Shown piece by piece: positions 7,035 to 15,466 of a stretch of DNA of 64,000 nucleotides. Made by a program: the position numbers and the translations under genes. The DNA is from Streptomyces niger (lineage in GTDB: Bacteria; Actinomycetota; Actinomycetes; Streptomycetales; Streptomycetaceae). The stretch is taken from positions 248,001-312,000 of the forward strand of contig NZ_JOFQ01000006.1 of NCBI RefSeq assembly GCF_000718305.1. The letters are read 5' to 3'. Position 1 is the stretch's first letter. Every line of letters starts with the position of its first letter. A model generated the notes under the pieces. The model was not told the origin of the DNA, made no database searches, and saw only the letters and a list, made by a program, of their open reading frames with translations.

Positions 7035-9323
7035 GTGAGGCGGCACGAGTCCGAACCAGTTCTCTTCGTCGCCACCGTGCTGGCCCTGGCCGCCGGTGGC
7101 CTGGCGCAGTTGCTGGGAGCGCCAGCCGTCGCCCACCTGTGCTGGGCGCTGACCACGGTGGTCGCCGTGGTTCCGGCGTCGGTGTGGATGCTGAAGGCTC
7201 TCCGGCAGGGCCGCGCGGGGGTGGACCTGATCGCCGTACTGGCGCTGGTGGGCACACTTGCCGTGCGCGAGTACCTGGCCGGGGCGCTGATCGCGTTGAT
7301 GCTTGCCACCGGCCGGTGGCTGGACACGGCCGCGGAACGACGGGCCGCACGTGATCTCCGGTCGTTGCTGGAACGGGCCCCGCGCTCGGCCCGCCGCCGG
7401 ACGGGGTCAGACGTCCGCTTGATCTCGGTGGCCGAGGTCACCGTGGGAGATGTGCTGGTCGTCGGCCCCGGTGATGCCGTTCCCGTGGACGGCCGGGTCA
7501 TGAACGGCAAGGCCGTACTGGACGAAGCAGTGCTCACCGGCGAATCCCGCCCGGTCGAGCGGGCCCCGGGCGATCCCGTCCGAAACGGTGTCGTGAACGT
7601 CGGCGGCGCGTTCGACATGCGGGCCACGGCGACCGAACAGGACAGTACGTACGCGGGCATCGTCCAGCTGGCCAGGGAGGCAGGGGCCGAGTCCGCCCCT
7701 GTGGTCCGGCTCGCCGACCGCTACGCGGCCTGGTTCCTGCCGTTGTCCGTCGGTGTGGCCGGAGCGGCCTGGCTGGTCAGTGGCTCGATGGTGCGGGCCG
7801 TTGCGGTCCTGGTGGTCGCCACGCCGTGCCCCCTGCTGCTGGCGGCACCGGTAGCGGTCGTCTCCGGGCTGTCGCAAGCGGCCCGCCGCGGCGTCATCGT
7901 CCGCGAGGGCGCCGGCCTGGAGAACCTCGGGCGGGCGCGGACGGTACTGCTGGACAAGACCGGGACGCTGACGGCGGGGCGCCCGCGGGTCGTCGAGGTG
8001 ACTGCCGCACCGGGCGGACAGGCGTCCGAGGTCCTGCGGCTGGCCGCGTCGTTGGACCGCTTCTCCCCTCATGTACTGGCCCGCGCGTTGACGGAAGAGG
8101 CCGAGCGTCGTGGGCTGCAGCTGTCCGAACCCGAGGCGGTGACGGAGGAACCGGGAGTCGGCGCCGGCGGCCTCGTCGACGGCCGGCCGGCCGCGGTGGG
8201 GCGCCTTCCCGGCACCGTGCCACTGCCCGCATGGGCCGCTGCCGTGGCCGACCGCGCGGCCCTTGAGGGCGCCACTCTCTCCTGGCTGACCCTCGACGGT
8301 ACTCTTGCCGGCGCCGTCCTGCTCCGCGATCCGCTGCGCCACGACGCCGCCCGGACACTGCGGCGGCTGCGCGCGGCAGGCATCGAGCGACTGGTGATGC
8401 TCACCGGCGATCGGGCCGAGTCCGCCGGGGAGGTCGCTGCCGTCCTCGGTCTGGACGATGTGCATGCGGAGCAGACGCCCGCGGACAAGGTCGCCGCGGT
8501 ACGTGCCGAATGCGGCCGGGCGGTCACGGTCATGGTGGGGGACGGCGTGAACGACGCTCCCGCACTGGCCGCCGCCGACATCGGTGTGGCCATGGGCGCC
8601 CGTGGCTCCGGTGCCTCGTGCGAGGCAGCCGATGTCGTGCTGACGACCGACCGGGTGGACCGGCTGGCGGACGCCGTCGTGATCGCCGTGCGGACACGGC
8701 GCATCGCCGTGCAGAGCGCGCTCGGTGGCATGGCGATGTCCGTAACGGCCATGGTCGTGGCCGCGTGCGGCCTCATTCCTCCTACGGCCGGCGCTCTCCT
8801 CCAGGAAGGCATCGACGTGGCCGTCATCCTGAACGCCCTGCGCGCGCTGCGTCCGGGGTCGGCCGTCCGGCCGCTCATCGATCCCGCCACCGAGCAGCTC
8901 ATCCAGCGCTTCGCCGCCGAGCACGACGTCCTGCGCGGCGTCCTGGACACCGTACGGGACGCCGCGGACCAGCTGGGCCGCGGCTCCTCGCCTGGTGCGC
9001 TGTGCGCCGTCCGGGAAGCCCACCGCCTACTGAGCGAGCGCCTGCTGCCACACGAGTACGCCGAGGAACACCAGCTCTACCCTGCGCTCGCTCCTGCCCT
9101 CGGCGGGCCCGAGGCCACCACAACGATGAGCCGAGCCCACACCGAGATCGAACGCCTCGCGCGCCGTATCGCCACCCACCTGCGACTGGCCGAGGAGGCC
9201 GGGTCACTCCGGCCCGGGCAGCTCGACGACCTCCGCGCCTCCCTCTACGGCCTGCACACCGTCCTCTGTCTGCACTTCCTCCAGGAGGAGGAGAGCTACT
9301 TCTCCCTCGCGTCCGACGAGTGA
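7035..9323 (+). CDS. P1B-5-type heavy-metal ATPase with C-terminal hemerythrin domain
   Basis: The product is 762 residues and should be a membrane metal exporter. There is no N-terminal metal-binding (HMA) domain. Hydrophobic helices cover about residues 10-95. Then come the actuator motif TGES (168-171), the membrane metal-site motif TPCP (263-266), the phosphorylation motif DKTGT (307-311), MLTGDR (455-460), GDGVNDAP (502-509) and the late membrane motif QEGID (590-594). TPCP plus QExxD is the signature of subgroup P1B-5, proposed to carry Ni, Fe or Co. Residues about 618-762 form a hemerythrin-like helical domain with a His/Glu set (AAEHDVL, HEYAEEHQLYP, RAHTEIE, GLHTVLCLHFLQEEE) that would bind di-iron. 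GTG 7035 is preceded by GAGGGGG. A short gap (9324-9448) follows. Confidence 0.9.
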   Translation: MRRHESEPVLFVATVLALAAGGLAQLLGAPAVAHLCWALTTVVAVVPASVWMLKALRQGRAGVDLIAVLALVGTLAVREYLAGALIALMLATGRWLDTAAERRAARDLRSLLERAPRSARRRTGSDVRLISVAEVTVGDVLVVGPGDAVPVDGRVMNGKAVLDEAVLTGESRPVERAPGDPVRNGVVNVGGAFDMRATATEQDSTYAGIVQLAREAGAESAPVVRLADRYAAWFLPLSVGVAGAAWLVSGSMVRAVAVLVVATPCPLLLAAPVAVVSGLSQAARRGVIVREGAGLENLGRARTVLLDKTGTLTAGRPRVVEVTAAPGGQASEVLRLAASLDRFSPHVLARALTEEAERRGLQLSEPEAVTEEPGVGAGGLVDGRPAAVGRLPGTVPLPAWAAAVADRAALEGATLSWLTLDGTLAGAVLLRDPLRHDAARTLRRLRAAGIERLVMLTGDRAESAGEVAAVLGLDDVHAEQTPADKVAAVRAECGRAVTVMVGDGVNDAPALAAADIGVAMGARGSGASCEAADVVLTTDRVDRLADAVVIAVRTRRIAVQSALGGMAMSVTAMVVAACGLIPPTAGALLQEGIDVAVILNALRALRPGSAVRPLIDPATEQLIQRFAAEHDVLRGVLDTVRDAADQLGRGSSPGALCAVREAHRLLSERLLPHEYAEEHQLYPALAPALGGPEATTTMSRAHTEIERLARRIATHLRLAEEAGSLRPGQLDDLRASLYGLHTVLCLHFLQEEESYFSLASDE

Positions 9324-9448
9324 CCGGCACCGTTGCGCCCAACCGGCTCCGCGGTGTGGCCGTTTCCGCCCTATCTCCGTCAAGGCACCACTCCTAACTT
9401 GACCGGGAGGGTTGCCGCACCGCCCGCACCGCGTGAGGAGTGACGCCC

Positions 9449-9562
9449 ATGGCAGGCTTCCGCGACTTCCTGGCCCGCTTCCGCCCTGCCGGGGCCCCGG
9501 GCGCAGCCGGTGTCGTAGGCGTCCCGCATGACACGACCCAGCGCCGTGACGGGTCCGGGTAG
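9449..9562 (+). CDS. 37-residue ORF, probably a truncated gene start
   Basis: ATG 9449 is preceded by GAGGAG at good spacing and opens MAGFRDFLARFRPAGAPGAAG, then VVGVPHDTTQRRDGSG and a stop. A basic aromatic start of this style (FRDFLxRFRPAGxPGAA) recalls the N terminus of longer Streptomyces proteins, so this may be what is left after a frameshift or deletion. It sits between two cation ATPase genes. No function can be given. It could also be a translated spacer peptide. Confidence 0.35.
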   Translation: MAGFRDFLARFRPAGAPGAAGVVGVPHDTTQRRDGSG

Positions 9563-9631
9563 GTGCGGCCATGGGCGCCGGGTCGGCAGCGGGAGCGGCG
9601 CCGCTGCCGCGCGGACGCCCGGAGAAGGACG

Positions 9632-12460
9632 GTGAGGCGCGCCGGAGAGGAGGCGCCGCCGCACGGTGGACGTGAGCCGGGCGGCGGTACGGCGACGGCG
9701 GTGCCGGCACCGGTCCAGAGCCTCCCCCCGCAAGAAGTCTTCGCAGCGCTCGGCGCCTCACCCCGTGGGCTCTCGTCTGCCCAAGCCTCGGACAGACAAC
9801 GGGAGTTCGGTCGTAACGAGCTGCCGCGCCCTCGGCGACGACGTATCTGGCGCCGATTCCTCGCCCAGTTCACCGACCTGTTCGCACTGGTACTGCTCGT
9901 CGCGTCGGGCCTCACCTTCCTCGCCTATGCGCTCCAGGAGCCACACCAAGTCGGCAACCTCCAGCTCGCCATCGCGATCCTGGGGGTGGTGGTGCTGAAC
10001 GCGGTGATCGGCTTCGCGCAGGAATACTCCGCCGAACGCACCGCGCAGGCGTTGCAGGCCATGGTGCCGCACACCTGCCGAGTGCTGCGGGACGGGCAGC
10101 GTCAGGAGGTACCGACCGGCAGCCTGGTGCCCGGTGACCTCGTCGTGCTGGAGGCCGGGGATGCGGTGTCGGCGGACTGCCGGTTGGTCGAAGCACACGG
10201 CGTCCTGGTGAACAACGCCCCGCTGACCGGTGAGAGCGCCGCCGTCGGTCGGATGGCCGACGCGACCCATGAGGAAACCGCGTTGCGGGCGCGGAACTGC
10301 GTCTTCATGGGTACCACCGTGCTCGCCGGATCCGGCAAGGCCCTGGTGTACGCCATCGGGGCGGCCACCGAGTTCGGCAGGATCTTTCGGCTGACGGACG
10401 ATGTCCCGCAGCAGAAGACTCCGTTGCAGCGCGAGGTGGCCGCGATGGCGCGGCGCGTGGCGGGGCTCGCTCTGACCATCGGCGCCACCCTGCTCCTCGT
10501 CCGCTGGCAGACCGGAGCACCCCTGGTTCCCACGTTCGTCTTCGCTCTCGGGGTGATGGTCGCCCTGGTTCCCGAGGGCCTGCCCGCGACACTCTCGGTC
10601 GCGCTGGCCATCGGCGTACGGCGCATGGCGCGCCGACAGGCCCTCATCAAGCAGCTCCTCGCCGTGGAGACTCTCGGGTCGACGACCGTGATCTGTACGG
10701 ACAAGACCGGCACGCTGACGCAGGCGGAGATGACGGTGACCCGGCTGTGGGCGAATGGGACGGTGCATCCGGTCACCGGAGTGGGGTACGCACCTGTCGG
10801 GTCGGTGCGAGACCCGGAGCCGGTGCGGGAGCTGCTGCGCGTGGCCGCCCTGTGTTCCAACGCCCGGTTGCTGCCGGCTTCCGGCGCCGATGGTCCCCGC
10901 GTGCTCGGGGACACCACTGAAGGTGCCATCCTCGTAGCCGCGGCGAAAGCAGAGGTTGACATGGCCGTGTCGGCGGCGAGCGCCCCGCGACTCACGGAGT
11001 TCCCCTTCGACCCGGTACGCAAGCTGATGAGCACCATTCACCAGGACACCGAGGGCGGCGGGTACCTCGTGCACGTCAAAGGCGCCCCGCAGGAGTTGCT
11101 GCGCCACTGCACCCACATCGACCGGGCCGGCGATGACCGGCTTCTGACGGACCGGTTGCGGGAGGAAGTCACCGCGGCCGCCGATGCCCTGGCCCGCCAG
11201 GGACTGCGGGTCCTGGCCGCTGCCCGGCGCAGAACGCCCGCTGTGCCGGAGACCCAGGAAGAGGCCGAATCACAGCTGACCCTCCTCGGCCTGATCGGCA
11301 TGCTCGACCCGCCCCGCGAGGAGGTCTCCCGCGCAGTGCGCAGCTGCCGGAGTGCCGGCATCCGCATCATCATGGTGACCGGTGACCATCCGCTGACGGC
11401 GGAAGCCATCGCCCGTCGCGTCGCCATCGTGACCACCTCGGATCCAGTAGTGCTGACGGGGCCGTCCCTGGATCGTATGGACGCCGCGGCGCTCGGCGCT
11501 CTCCTTTCCGGGCCGTCGGAACTGCTGCTCTGCAGGGCCAGTCCCGAACACAAGATGCGTGTCGTCGCGGCGCTGCAAGCAGGCGGAGAGGTCGTCGCGG
11601 TCACCGGGGACGGTGCCAACGACGCCCCCGCGCTGAAGCATGCGGACATCGGTGTGGCCATGGGCGCCGGCGGCACCGACGTGGCCCGCGAAGCCGCCGC
11701 CATGGTCCTGCTCGACGACTCCTTCGCCGCCATCACCGCAGCCGTCGAACTGGGCAGGTCGGTCTACCGGAACATCCGAAAGTTCCTCGTCTACCTCTTC
11801 AGCCACAACATCGCCGAACTCACCCCGATCCTTGCCGCGACCTTCGCCGGCTTCCCGCTCGTCCCGCTCACCGCGCTCCAGGTCCTCGCCATCGACCTCG
11901 GATCAGACGTACTGCCCGCGCTGGCACTCGGTGCCGAGCCACCCGAGCCCGACACCATGACACAGCCACCACGGTCCCGGCGCGAACGGCTGTTCTCCGC
12001 CGCCCTGGTGCGGCGCTTCCTCTTCCTCGGTGCCGTCCAGTCCCTCGGGGCGTGCACCGTGTTCTTCTGGCACATCCACGCCTCGGGAATCCCGTACGCG
12101 GAATTCACCGCGGACACCCCTGCCTACCAGGAGGCGATCACCATGACACAGGCGTCGATCGTGGTCGGCCAGTTCTTCAACGCCCTCGCCGTACGCACCG
12201 ACCGCCAGAGCGTGTTCCGAGCGGGACTGCTCAGCAACCCCCGTCTTCTCGCGGCGGGTTGCTTCGGTCTCGGGCTGATGGCCGCCATCAGCTACGCCCC
12301 GCCCCTGCAGGCCGTCTTCCACACCGCTCCCCTGTCGCTCGTGGACTGGGCGATCCTCTTCGCCTTCGGACTCCTGCTCCTGCTGGCCGAAGAGGCACGC
12401 AAGGCGTGGCTGCGCCACAGGTCACCCAGGTATCCGGCGCACGAGGGTGCGCTCCGGTGA
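9632..12460 (+). CDS. P2-type cation-transporting ATPase (CtpF-like)
   Basis: The product is 942 residues. It has an N-terminal cation-ATPase domain (VFAALGASPRGLSSAQASDR, FGRNELPRP), the actuator TGES (199-202), M4 (VALVPEGLPATLSVALAIG), the phosphorylated Asp357 in CTDKTGTLTQ, VTGDHPLTA, GDGANDAPALKHADIG near residue 660, and a C-terminal block of about six helices. The PEGLP motif with a long C-terminal membrane domain points to Ca2+/Na+-type P2 pumps such as M. tuberculosis CtpF, not to heavy-metal pumps. The ion is unproven. GTG 9632 is chosen for GGAGAAGGA just upstream; the frame stays open to 9563. The stop overlaps the next start (GTGA), so it is co-translated with the two TrkA-like genes. 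Confidence 0.9.
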   Translation: MRRAGEEAPPHGGREPGGGTATAVPAPVQSLPPQEVFAALGASPRGLSSAQASDRQREFGRNELPRPRRRRIWRRFLAQFTDLFALVLLVASGLTFLAYALQEPHQVGNLQLAIAILGVVVLNAVIGFAQEYSAERTAQALQAMVPHTCRVLRDGQRQEVPTGSLVPGDLVVLEAGDAVSADCRLVEAHGVLVNNAPLTGESAAVGRMADATHEETALRARNCVFMGTTVLAGSGKALVYAIGAATEFGRIFRLTDDVPQQKTPLQREVAAMARRVAGLALTIGATLLLVRWQTGAPLVPTFVFALGVMVALVPEGLPATLSVALAIGVRRMARRQALIKQLLAVETLGSTTVICTDKTGTLTQAEMTVTRLWANGTVHPVTGVGYAPVGSVRDPEPVRELLRVAALCSNARLLPASGADGPRVLGDTTEGAILVAAAKAEVDMAVSAASAPRLTEFPFDPVRKLMSTIHQDTEGGGYLVHVKGAPQELLRHCTHIDRAGDDRLLTDRLREEVTAAADALARQGLRVLAAARRRTPAVPETQEEAESQLTLLGLIGMLDPPREEVSRAVRSCRSAGIRIIMVTGDHPLTAEAIARRVAIVTTSDPVVLTGPSLDRMDAAALGALLSGPSELLLCRASPEHKMRVVAALQAGGEVVAVTGDGANDAPALKHADIGVAMGAGGTDVAREAAAMVLLDDSFAAITAAVELGRSVYRNIRKFLVYLFSHNIAELTPILAATFAGFPLVPLTALQVLAIDLGSDVLPALALGAEPPEPDTMTQPPRSRRERLFSAALVRRFLFLGAVQSLGACTVFFWHIHASGIPYAEFTADTPAYQEAITMTQASIVVGQFFNALAVRTDRQSVFRAGLLSNPRLLAAGCFGLGLMAAISYAPPLQAVFHTAPLSLVDWAILFAFGLLLLLAEEARKAWLRHRSPRYPAHEGALR

Positions 12461-13116
12461 GGGCCATCGTGGCGGGGTGCGGGCGCGTCGGCTCCGCACT
12501 CGCCGCCCGACTCGTCAACGAAGGGCACGACGTGCGCGTCATCGACCGCGATCCCAAGACGGAACGATTGCTGCCACCGGGCTTCACCGGCCGGGTCCTC
12601 CATGGGAACGCCTACAACCGCACCCTCCTGGACACGGCGGGCACCGGCCGAGCCGATGCCTTCGTGGCCGTGACCTCCGGAGACAACACCAACATCGTCA
12701 GCGCCCGGACCGCCAAGGAGGTCTACCGCGTACCGATCGTCCTGGCACGCATCTACGACCCGCGCCGGGCCGACATCTACCGCGGCCTCGGCATCACCAC
12801 CATCGCCAGCGTCCGCTGGACCGTGCACCAGCTCCACCAGATGCTCCTCCACCGCCACCTGGCCCCTGAAGTCGGCTTCGGCAACGGCGAAACGCTGCTG
12901 ATGCGCTCGCAGCTCCCGGTGTACCTCACCGGCCGTCCGCTCGCCGAGCTGGAAGTCGACGGAGAGATACGTGTGGCCGAGGTGACGCGCGGCGGACGGT
13001 CGTTCATCCCTGTCCACGGCACCCGGGCGGAAGCCGACGACCTGGTCACTTTCGTGGTCGCCGCCGAAGCCCTGAACCGGCTGCGCGGTTTCCTGGACAG
13101 GGAGCTCGGCACATGA
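12457..13116 (+). CDS. TrkA-type (RCK/KTN) NAD-binding protein, first of a pair
   Basis: The product is 219 residues. It opens with a Rossmann nucleotide site (GCGRVGSALAARL, acidic end VRVIDRDP at strand 2), followed by the TrkA-N body (DAFVAVTSGDNTNIVSARTAKE, VLARIYDPRRADIYRGLGI) and a shorter TrkA-C-like part (LAELEVDGEIRVAEVTRGG). Such proteins are cytosolic ligand-gated subunits of K+ channels and transporters. Here the upstream partner is a P-type ATPase and no TrkH/KtrB-like membrane subunit is in view. It overlaps the ATPase gene by 4 bp (GTG start) and the next gene by 4 bp. Confidence 0.88.
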   Translation: MRAIVAGCGRVGSALAARLVNEGHDVRVIDRDPKTERLLPPGFTGRVLHGNAYNRTLLDTAGTGRADAFVAVTSGDNTNIVSARTAKEVYRVPIVLARIYDPRRADIYRGLGITTIASVRWTVHQLHQMLLHRHLAPEVGFGNGETLLMRSQLPVYLTGRPLAELEVDGEIRVAEVTRGGRSFIPVHGTRAEADDLVTFVVAAEALNRLRGFLDRELGT

Positions 13117-13769
13117 AGGTCCTCATCGCCGGCGCCGGCCGGCTCGGCACGCAGATCGCCCAGGTCCTCGGCGCGAGTCACAACGACGTCACCCTCATCG
13201 AACGCGACGACGACCGCGCGGCCGCACTGCGCGACACACTTCCCGCCCGGGTGGAGGCCGGTGACGCCTGCGAACCGGTCGTACTGGAGCGGGCCGGTGC
13301 GCTGACGGCCGACCTCGTGATCGCCACCACCGGCGAGGACGAGGACAACCTCGTCATCAGCCTGCTCGCCAAGCGGCAGTTCGCCGTCGACCGGGTCGTC
13401 GCACGCGTCAACGACGCCGAGAACACCTGGCTCTTCGACCAGCGATGGGGAGTGGACACCGCCGTACCTGCCGCGGCTCCGCTCGTCTCCCTCATCGAAG
13501 AGGCCACCAGCGCGGCCGACACGATTCCGCTGCTGCGTCTCAGCCGGGCCGGGGTCGACGTCATGGAGACCAGCATCTCCGCCCGGTCCCGCGCCGTCGG
13601 GCGTGCCCTCGCCGACCTCTCGGTGCCCGCCGGCACCGTCATCGCCGCGATCATTCGCGACGGCCGGCCCACCGCTCCGTCACCGGACCTCGTACTGGCC
13701 ACAGGAGACGAAATCCTCGTCGTGTCGCACAGCGCCACCGAGGACGAGGTACGGGCGGTGTTCCAGTGA
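13113..13769 (+). CDS. TrkA-type (RCK/KTN) NAD-binding protein, second of a pair
   Basis: The product is 218 residues. The TrkA-N Rossmann fold starts at residue 2 (KVLIAGAGRLGTQIAQVL, then VTLIERDDDRAAAL) and contains DLVIATTGEDEDNLVISLLAK and a C-terminal TrkA-C domain at about 140-218 (METSISARSRAVGRALADL, GTVIAAIIRDG, LATGDEILVVS). It starts at ATG 13113 inside the stop of the preceding paralogue (ATGA). The two proteins are diverged, so they probably form a heteromeric ring rather than being redundant. The natural partner is the co-transcribed P2 ATPase, which would be an unusual pairing. Downstream, 13770-14024 shows no gene; a 7-bp-arm inverted repeat (13782-13807) could act as a weak terminator. 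Confidence 0.9.
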   Translation: MKVLIAGAGRLGTQIAQVLGASHNDVTLIERDDDRAAALRDTLPARVEAGDACEPVVLERAGALTADLVIATTGEDEDNLVISLLAKRQFAVDRVVARVNDAENTWLFDQRWGVDTAVPAAAPLVSLIEEATSAADTIPLLRLSRAGVDVMETSISARSRAVGRALADLSVPAGTVIAAIIRDGRPTAPSPDLVLATGDEILVVSHSATEDEVRAVFQ

Positions 13770-14024
13770 GAAAGCATGGCGACCGGCGTTCGCGCATGCC
13801 CGCCGGTGTCTCGGCCGACGACAGGGCCGTACGTCCCGGAAACGCGGTCCGGGCGGCCATGCGGAACCGGGGCCCCGGCCGACGGTCGGCGGGGACGGGA
13901 GTCCGGCCGCCGGCCGGGCTTCGTGCAGGCGCGTCATGGCACCTCCGGGCAGGGGCCCGGTCCTGGCGGAAGTGCCGCGAGTGGTCGTCGTGCACCCGAG
14001 CCCCGGCGCGTTCCGCCGCGTGCC

Positions 14025-14942
14025 TCAGTCGTGCGGCACGACCGCGACCGGACAGCGGACATGGTGAATGACCGCGTGGGTGACAGGCCCGATGTGCACA
14101 CCGACAGCCGCGTGTCGGATGCGGCGCCCGACCACGACCAGACCGGCACGTCGCGCGGCCGCCGGGACGCTGTGCGCGGCCCGCCCCATGGTCACCGTCT
14201 CGATCACCGGTTGTTCCGGCAGTTTGTCCCGCCATGGGTGCAGGATGGCTGCCACCGCCCGCCGCGCCCGGAGCTCCAGCTCGGAGTCGATACCGAGCGC
14301 GTAAGCGGTGGCCGGCAGGTCGCCGTACCCCGCGGGCGGGGCCCATACGTGCAGTACGTGCAGCGGTGCCCGGCGGCGTACCGCTGCATCGAAGGCGAAC
14401 GAGATCGGCGCGTCGCAGGCGGAGTCCGGGTCGAGGGCGAGCAGCACCTCTCGGTACGGGGTGGCCGTCGATGGTTGGTCGCCGCTCGCCGGTAACCGTT
14501 CGTCCTCCGCCGTCTCTCCGGCGCGTACCAACACCACGGGCCGCCTGGCATGTGCGACAGTGGCCAGCGCCACCGAGCCGACAAGGACGCCGGCCACGCC
14601 GCCCAGCCCTCGGGAGCCGAGCACCAACACCTCCGCGTTCTCGGCCGCCTCGCGCATCGCCTCTGCGGGAAGGCTGCCGACCTGCTCGCAGGTGAGGCGT
14701 ACGTCCGGGTAGCGCTGGGCCACGGTATCGGCGGCCTCGCGCAGGATCTGGTGGGCCCAGCGGCGGGGGACGGCGAGTTCCGGGAGGTCCGGGTCGGTGC
14801 CGGTGGTCGCCAGCCCTTCCCAGGCATGGATCAACCGCAGGGGCAGGCCTCGCCGCCGGGCTTCCCTGGCCGCCCAGTCCACCGCGGCCAGGCTCTCCCG
14901 GGAGCCGTCCAGTCCGGCAGCTATGCAATCCGGCACGGCCAT
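14025..14942 (-). CDS. Tandem universal stress protein (two UspA domains)
   Basis: The product is about 305 residues with two UspA domains. The first spans residues 1-145 (CIAAGLDGSRESLAAVDWAA, LVLGSRGLGGVAGVLVGSVA, ending HARRPVVLVRAG). The second spans about 160-305 (VLLALDPDSACDAPISFAFD, GLVVVGRRIRHAAVGVHIGPV, CPVAVVPHD). The first domain keeps the ATP-binding pattern GSRGxGG-x-GxxxGS; the second is degraded there (GRRIRHAAVGVHIG). Size and layout match the DosR-regulated Rv2623 type. ATG 14942 is listed, but GGAGG lies so close that GTG 14936 may be the true start; an ATG at 14951 has no ribosome-binding site. The upstream gap 14952-15466 holds only repeats. Confidence 0.9.
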   Translation of the reverse strand: MAVPDCIAAGLDGSRESLAAVDWAAREARRRGLPLRLIHAWEGLATTGTDPDLPELAVPRRWAHQILREAADTVAQRYPDVRLTCEQVGSLPAEAMREAAENAEVLVLGSRGLGGVAGVLVGSVALATVAHARRPVVLVRAGETAEDERLPASGDQPSTATPYREVLLALDPDSACDAPISFAFDAAVRRRAPLHVLHVWAPPAGYGDLPATAYALGIDSELELRARRAVAAILHPWRDKLPEQPVIETVTMGRAAHSVPAAARRAGLVVVGRRIRHAAVGVHIGPVTHAVIHHVRCPVAVVPHD

Positions 14943-15193
14943 CACCTCCATGAGACAGAAGGGCGTCGGTCACATGTCACTGTGCGCTTCGTGCACGTCT
15001 CCCTCGCCATCTTCCGTCCGTCGGCGCACGGCGGCAGTGGGCCGACCGGTCACGGCCGGGGCCGGGTGTCTCAAGGCCCGGGCCACCTGGCACGAGGTAT
15101 GGACCGAACGCCCCTCACGGGGACGTGACTGCATGCGATATGCCATAAGTACAGGGCTCCGCGGTTCCCGAGCCGATGGCGTCGATTGCCCTG

Positions 15194-15214
15194 CCAACCC
15201 GGCTCCCGGGTTGG
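15194..15214. repeat. Perfect inverted repeat, 9-bp arms, 3-bp spacer
   Basis: Arms CCAACCCGG (15194-15202) and CCGGGTTGG (15206-15214) flank a 3-bp spacer. It lies in the 515-bp non-coding gap between the universal stress protein gene and the anti-sigma-like gene. It could be an operator about 250 bp upstream of the stress gene or part of a terminator for the operon that ends at 15467. Confidence 0.6.
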
Positions 15215-15355
15215 TAACGGCGCCATCAGGGGACGTTCCGGGGCGGTCAGGTGCCGCTCGGGGACGGTGGTCGCCGCCGAGTGGGTGGACGACGACCACG
15301 TGCGCCCTGGACCGCGCTCCCCAGACCCCGGAAACGGCAGGGCGTACTCCCTCGT

Positions 15356-15391
15356 CAGATGCCCGGCCTGATGCAGATGCCCGGCCTGGTG
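15356..15391. repeat. 18-bp direct tandem repeat (two copies)
   Basis: CAGATGCCCGGCCTGATG (15356-15373) is followed directly by the same unit with one change, ending GTG (15374-15391). It lies just downstream of the anti-sigma-like gene end, outside any supported gene. Confidence 0.7.
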
Positions 15392-15466
15392 TGGTCGGCC
15401 TGATCGCCTCACGGAGGGGGAGGCACGGGGGCCGGCGCGTCGGACCACCTCCTTGCCAACTGCTCT

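Noticed and set aside
7407-9023. Long open frame opposite the P1B-5 ATPase gene
   Set aside because: It mirrors the ATPase codons; composition is His/Gly/Arg-rich without motifs. A G+C-rich antisense shadow.
14970-15299. Minus-strand ORF in the gap upstream of the universal stress protein gene
   Set aside because: Composition is Arg/Pro/His-rich, there is no ribosome-binding site, and it crosses a palindrome; no support as a gene.
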